Assembly (NCBI GenBank): GCA_002709225.1
Contig: PAQH01000069.1
Location: 1-41,109, forward strand
Origin: Planctomycetaceae bacterium
GTDB lineage: Bacteria > Planctomycetota > Planctomycetia > Pirellulales > Pirellulaceae
DNA: 41,109 nucleotides
Direction of reading: 5' to 3'
Shown one piece after another: positions 34,585 to 41,109 of this stretch. The position numbers and the translations under genes are program-made. Within the stretch, counting starts at the first letter, position 1; each line of letters opens with the position of its first letter. Below the pieces are notes generated by a model, which saw only the letters and a program-made list of their open reading frames with translations, searched no databases and had not been told where the DNA came from.

Positions 34585-35604
34585 ATGACATCTGATCAGC
34601 CGACCGACACCGCGAATACTTCTGATTTGGTTTTCACACCTGTCGTCGACTGGCAGCAGTTACCAGACGGAACCACTCTGAGTGAAGTGGTCAGTATTGA
34701 TCTCGACTCCCGCAATCAGGTCTACGTCTTCAGTCGCGGCTCACACCCGGTGTTTGTTTTTGCCGAAGACGGGTCCCTGTTAAAAACCTGGGGTGACGGA
34801 CTGTTTCAACGGCCCCACGGCCTGATCGTCGCGCCCGACGATACGATCTGGTGCGCTGATGATTTTGGACACGCGGTCTATCATTTCACGTCCGACGGCG
34901 AACTGCTCGCGACCCTGGGCACCCCTGGCAAGGCTTCCGATACCGGCTGCACCAATTTCGATTACCGCACGATCCAGCAGGCGGCCGGACCGTTCAACGC
35001 CCCCACCAATATGGCGGTAGCAGTCGATGGCAGCCTCTACGTTTCGGATGGATACTGCAATGCGCGAATCCACCACTACTCAGCTGACCTGGAATTACTG
35101 GCATCGTGGGGAGATCCTGGTGGCGGTCCGGGCCAGTTCGGTGTCGCGCACGATGTGGGCATCGCCAGTGATGGCACCGTCTTCGTCTGCGATCGCGAAA
35201 ATAGCCGACTGCAATTGTTCGCGCCCGATGGCACCTTTCAGGAAGAGTGGACCGATGTGGCGCGTCCCTGCAATATCGCCTTTGACGACGCAGACCGGGT
35301 CTACGTCTCGGAGCTCGGCTTTCAGATCGGAATGTATGTTGGCAATGCGTTTCCCGATCGAAAGCCCATTCCTTCACGCGTTACAGTTTTTGATCGAGCC
35401 GGAACTCAACTGGCACGCTTTGGCTCAGGTGACTACGGCCAACCGGGCCATTTTTTCGCGGCGCACGGGATTGCGGTCTCCGCTGGCGGGGATCTCTATG
35501 TGGGTGAAGTGCGACCCGGGCATTACGGGGCCCACGCCAATGACGCGGCGCCGCGGGCACCGGCCGGCACACCCGTGTTGCAGAAGTTTTCCCCCAACAA
35601 GTAG
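34585..35604 (+). CDS. NHL propeller related to peptidyl-hydroxyglycine amidating lyase (PAL)
   Basis: A 339-residue propeller. Blades include FQRPHGLIVAPDDTIWCADDFGHAVYHFTSDGELLATLG, FNAPTNMAVAVDGSLYVSDGYCNARIHHYS, SWGDPGGGPGQFGVAHDVGIASDGTVFVCDRENSRLQLFAPDG and a C-terminal AAHGIAVSAGGDLYVGEV. This order resembles the PAL domain of peptide C-terminal amidation, which cleaves peptidyl-alpha-hydroxyglycine with bound zinc and calcium. Bacterial members rarely occur with the partner monooxygenase and none is seen here, so lyase activity is doubtful. No signal peptide. I use ATG 34585; TTG 34465 and ATG 34546 are alternatives, all without leader features. It diverges from the DUF1553 gene, 150 bp apart. 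Confidence 0.82.
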   Translation: MTSDQPTDTANTSDLVFTPVVDWQQLPDGTTLSEVVSIDLDSRNQVYVFSRGSHPVFVFAEDGSLLKTWGDGLFQRPHGLIVAPDDTIWCADDFGHAVYHFTSDGELLATLGTPGKASDTGCTNFDYRTIQQAAGPFNAPTNMAVAVDGSLYVSDGYCNARIHHYSADLELLASWGDPGGGPGQFGVAHDVGIASDGTVFVCDRENSRLQLFAPDGTFQEEWTDVARPCNIAFDDADRVYVSELGFQIGMYVGNAFPDRKPIPSRVTVFDRAGTQLARFGSGDYGQPGHFFAAHGIAVSAGGDLYVGEVRPGHYGAHANDAAPRAPAGTPVLQKFSPNK

Positions 35605-35701
35605 CCAGCCTCATAATCCGTCAATACGACCTTCCCGTACACCGACAACGGTGATTCGAAAGGTGACAGCAATTCCGTGCGAATCCGGGTCCGAGCGGCG
35701 G

Positions 35702-37027
35702 CTACTTGGCCGCTTTTTTCATTGCTCTGACAATCTGGTAACGGTGCGGTTGAGGCTGATTGGCGACGTAAATCTTATCTTCGTACTCCTTGGACTGGGC
35801 ATCAAACTCTGCTGCCTTGGCCTTGAAGGTGGTCAGAAATTGGGCAAATTTCTGAGCGTCTTTCTTGTCCAACCCCTGACGATAGTGATCGCGCAATGTT
35901 CGATAGTGATCGCGCAGCGCATGGACCACCTTTTCGTTGCGTTCCTTGTTCAACATGGCGACTCGTAGCGCTTGCTGGTACTGGGGTGTCTGGCGATTCG
36001 CATGCAACGCAATATTGCCCGCTAATGTTCCCTGGTACCAGCTACCAACTACCTGATCGTCGATCTTGAGCTCGTAGCGTCCCGGGGGCAACCCGACCAC
36101 GCGCAGTCTTTCGGCACTCAAACGACCACCCGCTCCAAACAACCTGTAACCTTGCAGAGCTTCTTGGGGCACCACCCAGGGAAGGCTATTGGCTCGGAAT
36201 GTAAAAGAGGGCAAGTCGTCTTCACCCACTTCGCTGACTTCACCGTTCCTGGCCCGCACCTGCCATGATTGTCCGCGACGAACCACTGTTAGCGACGATA
36301 CCAGTCGATTGGCATGCACATCATCCAGCAAGGAAGCGGCCATCACCGCCTGGCCAGGTGCATCGGGATGGACCGCGTCCTTGATCAACGTGAAATCGGG
36401 ATTTTGCCGGCGCTGTTGATAGGTGATACGGTTCAATCGAGAGAACATGTTGACAAAACTCAGGCCTTGCTGGCGCGAGTGTTCCTGCAACCAGGTTCCA
36501 TAAAACGCCAACACACTGTTGTAGTACTTGTAGCGTTCTTGGACTTCACCATCCCGGGAAACTATTTCGCGAGCCCGCAAGTCGTGCATCGTGGGGTGCA
36601 TTGGGATGGGCGTCGCACCCAGCTTCTGGATGTTCTCGATGAGCTCAACCATCCCCGTCTCATACGTTTTGAAAACCTCCGGTTTGAAGTTCTGGTAGGT
36701 ACCGTCATTCATGCCGAGCAAGATGGAAACATATTTGGGCTTGGAAGGGGCGATGTCGATGTCAAAACGACTCAGCGCATCACCAACTTTGTCGCCTCCG
36801 ACGGACGCGTTATGGAAAGTGATCCGCCGCTGGGGATATCGTGTGTAGAAGTACGTCTCGACATACTGCGTATAGAGACATTGGTGGGTGATGCTGTCAC
36901 CACAAAAAACTAGTGTGTCGCCATCCTGGAGATCGAGACGGCGGACCGCTCTGTTTTGCGCCACTGCAGACGCCGATAGAAGCAAAAACAAGACAAGAAC
37001 AGCATACCGCTGGGACCATGGCTTCAT
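35702..37027 (-). CDS. SGNH/GDSL-family hydrolase, exported
   Basis: A 441-residue protein from ATG 37027 (GGAG about 9 nt upstream). Signal peptide: RYAVLVLFLLLSASAVAQ (7-24). Catalytic blocks of the SGNH fold are present: GDSIT (43-47, Ser45), SVGGDKVGD (block II Gly), GMND (105-108, Asn) and DAVHP (Asp217, His220). The conserved DAVHPDAPGQAVMA tail of the domain fits planctomycete GDSL lipases or carbohydrate esterases that remove acetyl groups from polysaccharides. The last 190 residues form a beta module (YELKIDDQVVGSWYQG) and a charged helix with a 7-residue duplication LRDHYRT/LRDHYRQ encoded by a 21-bp repeat. It converges with the PAL-like gene. Substrate unknown. Confidence 0.92.
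   Translation of the reverse strand: MKPWSQRYAVLVLFLLLSASAVAQNRAVRRLDLQDGDTLVFCGDSITHQCLYTQYVETYFYTRYPQRRITFHNASVGGDKVGDALSRFDIDIAPSKPKYVSILLGMNDGTYQNFKPEVFKTYETGMVELIENIQKLGATPIPMHPTMHDLRAREIVSRDGEVQERYKYYNSVLAFYGTWLQEHSRQQGLSFVNMFSRLNRITYQQRRQNPDFTLIKDAVHPDAPGQAVMAASLLDDVHANRLVSSLTVVRRGQSWQVRARNGEVSEVGEDDLPSFTFRANSLPWVVPQEALQGYRLFGAGGRLSAERLRVVGLPPGRYELKIDDQVVGSWYQGTLAGNIALHANRQTPQYQQALRVAMLNKERNEKVVHALRDHYRTLRDHYRQGLDKKDAQKFAQFLTTFKAKAAEFDAQSKEYEDKIYVANQPQPHRYQIVRAMKKAAK
35880..35921. repeat. 21-bp direct tandem duplication in SGNH hydrolase gene
   Basis: Bases 35880-35900 (CGATAGTGATCGCGCAATGTT) are repeated nearly exactly at 35901-35921 with differences only in the last six bases. The frame is preserved and seven residues are doubled in a predicted helix near residues 370-383. 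Confidence 0.8.
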
Positions 37028-37342
37028 AACTGGAGAACTCCAATCGGATGAGACAAGGTGGAACTGACTACTCACCGGGTCCAGAGTACCGCAGACTCGA
37101 GAGTAAAAGCACAGCAGAGAAACGGAAATGAAAAACAACAGCGAACAGAAACCTGCCGCCGATCGCACTGTAGAGGTGTCTGTCCATGGGTCCGAGCAGT
37201 TCGCAAATCCAGTCCGCAAATCGACTCAGCGGCTGCCCGCTTAGCCTAATCTGCCACCTGGCCCAACGATAGTACTTCACGACAAAACCCAGGACAGAAA
37301 GGAAATGTTCCCGGCCAGACCATCGCACAGTAAGATAGTCGC
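37028..37342. promoter_or_regulatory. Divergent promoter region between SGNH hydrolase and unknown exported gene
   Basis: About 315 bp separate the two divergent starts, so both promoters should lie here. No confident promoter box, operator repeat, RNA gene or small coding frame could be recognised by eye; open frames continue in from the SGNH gene but have no recognisable domain. Confidence 0.35.
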
Positions 37343-38383
37343 ATGTCACCTCGAAAAAACCGCGACTTGATCCTGTTCGGGCTTGTTTGCCTACTGGGCA
37401 CGCTCGCTGAGGCCGCCGACCACCCGCTGGCCGCGTCAGGGGCTACCAGCTTGACCAATCCGGCAGTCCGCTACCAAATCGCGCAACGCGACTACGCGGT
37501 GCTAGCGCGCAGCGATGTGACCGCCGTCATCGTCACCAACCGGGCTGTCGATGACGTGACGCTGCCGGGACACCGTGCCGGCTACAGCGGTGTGGCGTCA
37601 CTACGACATCGGCAGGAGACAGGGAACCTGTTCGTACCCACCTACGCGGGTTTGAATTTTGAGCATATTCACGATGGCACGCTGGCGGTCGAGAAAGAGC
37701 GTTTTGAACCGCGCCGCGCCCCGATGGAACTGCGGCGCATCGATCCCTTTACGGTAGAACTCTATCAACCCCCCACCCCCAACTGGAAGCTGGAAAGCTG
37801 CGGACGCTACCATCTGCTGGCTGACGGTACCATCGAATATACATTCGAGTGTATTCCTCGTGCCGATGTGTTCCAGGGAGGCTTCATTGGGCTGTTCTGG
37901 GCTAGTTACATCCATCGACCGGAAGATCCCGCCATCATCTTTGAAGGCAAACCGGCGGCCGAACCGGCAGCCAGTCCGCGGCGCTTGCGCACCATTTCTC
38001 CGCGACACGGCGTCGAGAGTACCCACCCTCCCGAGGGACCGTTGACCGACTTTCCTATCGATGCGGCGTTTCCTCTCACGCTGGTGAATCATCGTTCTCG
38101 GTACGTCTACAGCCAGCCCTGGTATTACGGCGTGCGGCAGCAACTGGCGTTGGTTCTGATGTTCCGTACACGAGACCGTGTCTGGTTCGCCCAGTCACCC
38201 ACCGGAGGAGGTGCCACGAATCCCGCCTGGGATTTCCAGTGGTTTATTCCGGAGTATCGTGTCGGTCAGGCGTACAGCCTGGTAATGCGGGCAGGTTACC
38301 TGCCATTTACCGACCATGCGCAAATCAGGAAGTTCGTCAGACCTCATCTGGCGGCACTAAACGCAACGCGGAAACCGCGTTAA
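37343..38383 (+). CDS. Exported protein of unknown function, beta-rich
   Basis: A 346-residue protein with a signal peptide (DLILFGLVCLLGTLAEAA, residues 8-25). I do not recognise a named family. The body is rich in beta strands, with motifs FVPTYAGLNFEHIHDG, YHLLADGTIEYTFECIPRAD, FWASYIHRPEDPAIIF, GVESTHPPEGPLTDFP and WFAQSPTGGGATNPAWDFQWFIPEY. The residue pattern (many aromatic, Arg and His) resembles a lectin-like or galactose-mutarotase-like beta-sandwich, but this is a guess. No catalytic triad is evident. It stands alone on the plus strand between the divergent SGNH gene and the convergent porin. Start ATG 37343, no clear ribosome site. Confidence 0.82.
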   Translation: MSPRKNRDLILFGLVCLLGTLAEAADHPLAASGATSLTNPAVRYQIAQRDYAVLARSDVTAVIVTNRAVDDVTLPGHRAGYSGVASLRHRQETGNLFVPTYAGLNFEHIHDGTLAVEKERFEPRRAPMELRRIDPFTVELYQPPTPNWKLESCGRYHLLADGTIEYTFECIPRADVFQGGFIGLFWASYIHRPEDPAIIFEGKPAAEPAASPRRLRTISPRHGVESTHPPEGPLTDFPIDAAFPLTLVNHRSRYVYSQPWYYGVRQQLALVLMFRTRDRVWFAQSPTGGGATNPAWDFQWFIPEYRVGQAYSLVMRAGYLPFTDHAQIRKFVRPHLAALNATRKPR

Positions 38384-38438
38384 CACGGATTTCTTTTCGA
38401 GCGCCACCACGGCGGCCCAACTGGCGACATCGCCGATC

Positions 38439-38479
38439 AAAAAAACAGGGTTGCCGAGCATCTGCTCGACAACCCTGTT
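38439..38479 (-). terminator. Intrinsic terminator of the porin gene
   Basis: AACAGGGTTG (38444-38453) pairs perfectly with CAACCCTGTT (38470-38479), and inside it CGAGCA (38455-38460) pairs with TGCTCG (38463-38468). On the minus strand the hairpin is followed by T7 (A-run at 38439-38445). It lies 33 nt past the porin stop, making it a textbook Rho-independent terminator. Confidence 0.92.
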
Positions 38480-38511
38480 ACGATCCGTACCGGAACTCTA
38501 GGTTTCAACCC

Positions 38512-39858
38512 CTAGTAGGTCAAGATGATGTCCACACCGAACACGGTCGAATCGCGCCGCCCGGTAGAACTCGAAAGGGGACCATCCGAGTCAGCACCGC
38601 TGTTGATGTCCTGGTGGAAGTTATCAAACCGCAGTTCAGGACGCAGCAGCAAGTTGGAGGTAGCCTGGTAATTCAAGCCAACCGTGACCGCGTTGAACTC
38701 TTCGTTGTCGCGGCCGGGATCAACCCACTCCGAACGCAAACCAATCTTCATGCAATCATTCAGTACGTAAAACATGTAGTTGTTGAGCGTGATCTCGGAG
38801 TTATCACCATCGTGATCCGCCAACAAGATTGTCTCGAAGACGCTTTCGATCCGATCGGTGACTTGCCATTGGACAATCAGATCATGCACGTAGATCTCAT
38901 CGCCATCCGCGGCATCTCCCGATGCCAGGGTGTAGCTCATGTGCATCTGGTCGAACAACGCCATCGAGGCGCTACCCATGAACATGGAACCACCACCCGA
39001 TCCAAAACCCGTATCGAAGCCATCGATCCAGCCCGCGGAAACAGTTACGTGATCCCCGATGTTGTAATCGGCCAGCACACCGGTAACCGTACGGGGAATC
39101 AAACGGCCACCACCCCCCAAAGCAAGACCGCGACCATAACTCCGGGAGTAGAAGAAGTTGCCGGTAGACGCAACCGTTTCATAACCCATCGGGCTGAAGA
39201 AGTGTCCCCCTTTGACGCGCATTCCGGCGTAGGCAACCTCAGCGTAGAGCTGCGGAATCGCATGTCCGTAAGCAGACCCATTGTCCCAGTCTTCATCCCA
39301 CTCGCCGGCGGAGTTGTAACCAGCCTGGGTGTCTGGTCCATCGGTCCCGTAGACGTAATCCAACCCAAATCCCCAGTCAAAACCCTTGCCACTGTGCGCG
39401 GCTCTTTGCACCTTCAACCACTGTTGATGTAGCTGGAAACGGTTGGGATAGTCATTAAACGAACCGGGCGTACCATCACCATTGGTCCCTTCGGTGTGGT
39501 AACCGATCTGGGTATGTCCATTAATCGTGATACGACTGGCGTTGTCGTTGGCAAACAGCGTCCAAGGTTCGCAGGGCGCGTGACAAAACTGGTCCAGAAA
39601 ATCCCATTGCCAGCCTTTCCCACCCGCTTTTTGTGGAACCAGCTTGCGCGGATTCTGAATCGCTTTGCGACCGCGACCCGTTTCCTGGACTGCCGGCCGG
39701 TCACTGGGTGAGGCGGCTTCATTCTGGTGGTAGTAATTGTAGGCAACCCCTCGGTGCGAACCCGACTGGTAATACCCTTGAGCAAATGACAATTCAGCCT
39801 GGTAGCCCAGCAAGCCGCAGCCTGCGGCTACAGAGAGAAAGAAACGCGACAACTTCAT
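38512..39858 (-). CDS. Outer membrane porin, OmpL/BBP2-like beta-barrel
   Basis: A 448-residue outer membrane protein. Signal peptide: FFLSVAAGCGLLGYQAELSFAQ (6-27). A linker rich in Pro, Lys and Gln is followed by a barrel of alternating strands: ITINGHTQIGYHTEG, FDWGFGLDYVYGTDGPD, PQLYAEVAYAGMRVKGGHFFSPMGYE, GVLADYNIGDHVTVSAGWIDGFD, VQWQVTDRIESVFETILLAD, MKIGLRSEWV and LRPELRFDNFHQD. The protein ends VFGVDIILTY, the aromatic C-terminal strand recognised by the BAM machinery. The YGTDGPD and FFSPMGYE motifs fit the BBP2 (OmpL-like, PF07642) family common in planctomycetes. It has its own terminator and a 380-bp upstream region. Solute specificity is unknown. Confidence 0.92.
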   Translation of the reverse strand: MKLSRFFLSVAAGCGLLGYQAELSFAQGYYQSGSHRGVAYNYYHQNEAASPSDRPAVQETGRGRKAIQNPRKLVPQKAGGKGWQWDFLDQFCHAPCEPWTLFANDNASRITINGHTQIGYHTEGTNGDGTPGSFNDYPNRFQLHQQWLKVQRAAHSGKGFDWGFGLDYVYGTDGPDTQAGYNSAGEWDEDWDNGSAYGHAIPQLYAEVAYAGMRVKGGHFFSPMGYETVASTGNFFYSRSYGRGLALGGGGRLIPRTVTGVLADYNIGDHVTVSAGWIDGFDTGFGSGGGSMFMGSASMALFDQMHMSYTLASGDAADGDEIYVHDLIVQWQVTDRIESVFETILLADHDGDNSEITLNNYMFYVLNDCMKIGLRSEWVDPGRDNEEFNAVTVGLNYQATSNLLLRPELRFDNFHQDINSGADSDGPLSSSTGRRDSTVFGVDIILTY

Positions 39859-40239
39859 GATGCACCCCGGTGTTAGAACGGATCAGTAAGGAACGAAGTT
39901 GCCTTGGCGCAGCAACCCGTTCACCCATCTCACACTTCGCCTGCGTGTGAAGTCCGTTCCCAGCGCATTCCATTTCAGTCACGCTCGCGCAGACATTCGA
40001 CAGTCAACTGCCGAACAGCTAATGTCCTGTTCAATCGGCTATCGGATACAGGCACCGGGTACACCACAACCCGAATCACAAGATTCCAGAGAAACCGGCT
40101 GTCGCCCTTCTCCCGTATGCGGTTATGACGATTGCGCCTGCGGTGCCTATCTAAGGGCTGGCAATTAACGACGCGCTGGCAGCGGCCTAACGAACTGCCT
40201 ACATTGGAGACTCCTGACTTGATCGCCAAGGAGTCGCTC
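39859..40239. promoter_or_regulatory. Divergent upstream region of porin and propeller gene
   Basis: About 380 bp between divergent starts. A possible hairpin TCACAC (39930-39935) with GTGTGA (39945-39950) and an overlapping ACTTC/GAAGT pair lie 72 nt from the porin start and could control its leader mRNA. The porin start has GGGGTG upstream, and the plus gene has AAGGAG at 40228-40233. No gene or RNA was identified in between. Confidence 0.4.
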
Positions 40240-41109
40240 ATGTGCCCAGCGGACCGACGTCAATTTCTCGCCCAGACGACCGCCGCCTTAACCGCCAGCA
40301 GATTGGTTACTGAGGGTGAACGGACAACCCGCCTGGCCCAAGGCCGTTCCCAGATCCCTACCACGAATCGCGATCCGCAAAATCACTCCGATCCCAACCT
40401 TCACCTGCTGGTCGATGACCACGAAATTGCCCGCCACGAAAACGTGTCGCGCGTGCTCAATCGGATGCACAAACACCCCGGGCCGGTATTGGTCGCCGAT
40501 CGCCCCTGGGAAGGGGAGCGGGCACAAGCTTGGGGCAGTGTCATTCAGGAGCCCGACGGGCTCTTTCGGATTTGGTATTTCGCCTTCAACACCGAGCGAC
40601 GCTGGGACGAATTAGACCGCGGAGGATATTGCTATGCGGAGAGCCGCGACGGGATTCATTGGACCAAACCCGACCTCAATCTGTTCGAGTTCCGCGGCAG
40701 CAAACGCAACAACCTGTTCTATTCCTGTGCGCCCGACGGGGTAAACCTGGTCGACGAAGAACTGGCTCGCCGCGGAGTGGGCTTGCCAGCAATTGATGAA
40801 AAGGGAGAAACCATCGGCGTCATCAACAACCTCGACGGCCTGACCGTGGTCCGCGATGACGACGACCCCGATCCCCAAAAGCGCTACAAGTTGATCGCCA
40901 ACATGCAAGACCACCGTATGTGGGCGCCCTACAATCCCCAGCGTTATCCCAATGTCACACCACAGCAAGTCAATAAATCGGCGCGCGTCTTTGGCCAGTA
41001 TATGGACACCAGTCCAGACGGAATTCACTGGACGCGACGCCCGCAACGGTTGATGGCAGCCCGTGGTGGCGATTACATGATGGTCACCCGTGACCACCGC
41101 AACAAACAA
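40240..41109 (+). CDS. Tat-exported GH43/GH32-like propeller protein, truncated by right window edge
   Basis: The frame is open for 290 codons from ATG 40240 to the last base, with no stop, so the C-terminus is missing. AAGGAG 6 nt before the ATG is a strong ribosome site. The N-terminus MCPADRRQFLAQTTAALTASR has a twin-arginine motif RRQFL. Blade motifs are HLLVDDHEIARHENVSRVLNR, VLVADRPWEG, DGLFRIWYFAF, SRDGIHWTKPDLNLFEF, GSKRNNLFYS, KRYKLIANMQD and TSPDGIHWTRRPQRLM. The PWEG, DGxHW and GSKRNN signatures are shared with the protein at 8544-10154, making them paralogues. Like it, this protein is probably a five-bladed glycoside-hydrolase-type propeller acting on extracellular sugars, but catalytic residues cannot be verified. 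Confidence 0.9.
   Translation, partial: MCPADRRQFLAQTTAALTASRLVTEGERTTRLAQGRSQIPTTNRDPQNHSDPNLHLLVDDHEIARHENVSRVLNRMHKHPGPVLVADRPWEGERAQAWGSVIQEPDGLFRIWYFAFNTERRWDELDRGGYCYAESRDGIHWTKPDLNLFEFRGSKRNNLFYSCAPDGVNLVDEELARRGVGLPAIDEKGETIGVINNLDGLTVVRDDDDPDPQKRYKLIANMQDHRMWAPYNPQRYPNVTPQQVNKSARVFGQYMDTSPDGIHWTRRPQRLMAARGGDYMMVTRDHRNKQ

Noticed and set aside
38239..39432. Plus-strand open frame of 397 codons opposite the porin
   Set aside because: It starts inside another gene, has no signal or domain, and lies antisense to a clear porin with an aromatic C-terminus.
1..41109. CRISPR array, tRNA, rRNA, insertion sequence or prophage
   Set aside because: No spaced repeats of 24-40 bp, no transposase, integrase or phage gene motifs, and no recognisable tRNA or rRNA core sequence were seen by eye. 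A tRNA or IS scan would settle this.

Overview
The window looks like part of the chromosome of a planctomycete (Planctomycetota, probably a Pirellula/Blastopirellula-like marine or soil lineage). The support is family content: two proteins with a planctomycete-type cytochrome c domain followed by DUF1549/DUF1553, three twin-arginine DUF1501 proteins, a formylglycine sulfatase, an OmpL/BBP2-like porin, many exported beta-propellers and GC-rich DNA. I see no tRNA, rRNA, CRISPR array, transposase or phage gene.

Layout. Positions 1-8381: a left-truncated PSCyt1-DUF1549 gene (minus), a plus-strand sialidase-like propeller, then a minus run of sulfatase, solitary arsenate reductase, DUF1501 and TolB-like propeller. 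Positions 8416-13015: a tightly packed minus operon of hypoxanthine phosphoribosyltransferase, two GT4 glycosyltransferases and a GH43/GH32-like propeller protein, with 4-nt overlaps at two of its three junctions. Positions 13138-16628: an esterase-like hydrolase, a Gfo/Idh/MocA dehydrogenase, a short-chain dehydrogenase and a convergent RraA-type aldolase, together resembling a small sugar or sugar-acid catabolic cluster. Positions 17185-18639: a second DUF1501 gene.

Positions 19019-26419 are the most system-like part. They encode a TolC-type outer membrane factor, a 13-cysteine exported protein, an FtsX/MacB-type permease, a lipoprotein with a CxxxxxxWDYCC-like motif, an HlyD adaptor, a LolD/MacB-type ATPase and a second permease. 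I read this as a complete tripartite ABC exporter with two cysteine-rich periplasmic accessories, plausibly for metal or thiophilic stress. An FG-GAP protein follows after 8 bp.

Positions 27756-34434: a minus operon of PSCyt1-DUF1549-DUF1553 (with a LamG domain nested inside DUF1553), DUF1501 and a large NHL-repeat protein. Positions 34585-41109: a PAL-like NHL propeller, an SGNH hydrolase, an unknown exported protein, the porin with a clear intrinsic terminator, and a right-truncated Tat-exported propeller that is a paralogue of the gene at 8544-10154.

Seven or more of about 29 genes are beta-propellers of different families. With the sulfatase, esterases, dehydrogenases and aldolase, this fits a polysaccharide-degrading lifestyle typical of the phylum. 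Functions are inferred by reading motifs by eye; no database search was run.
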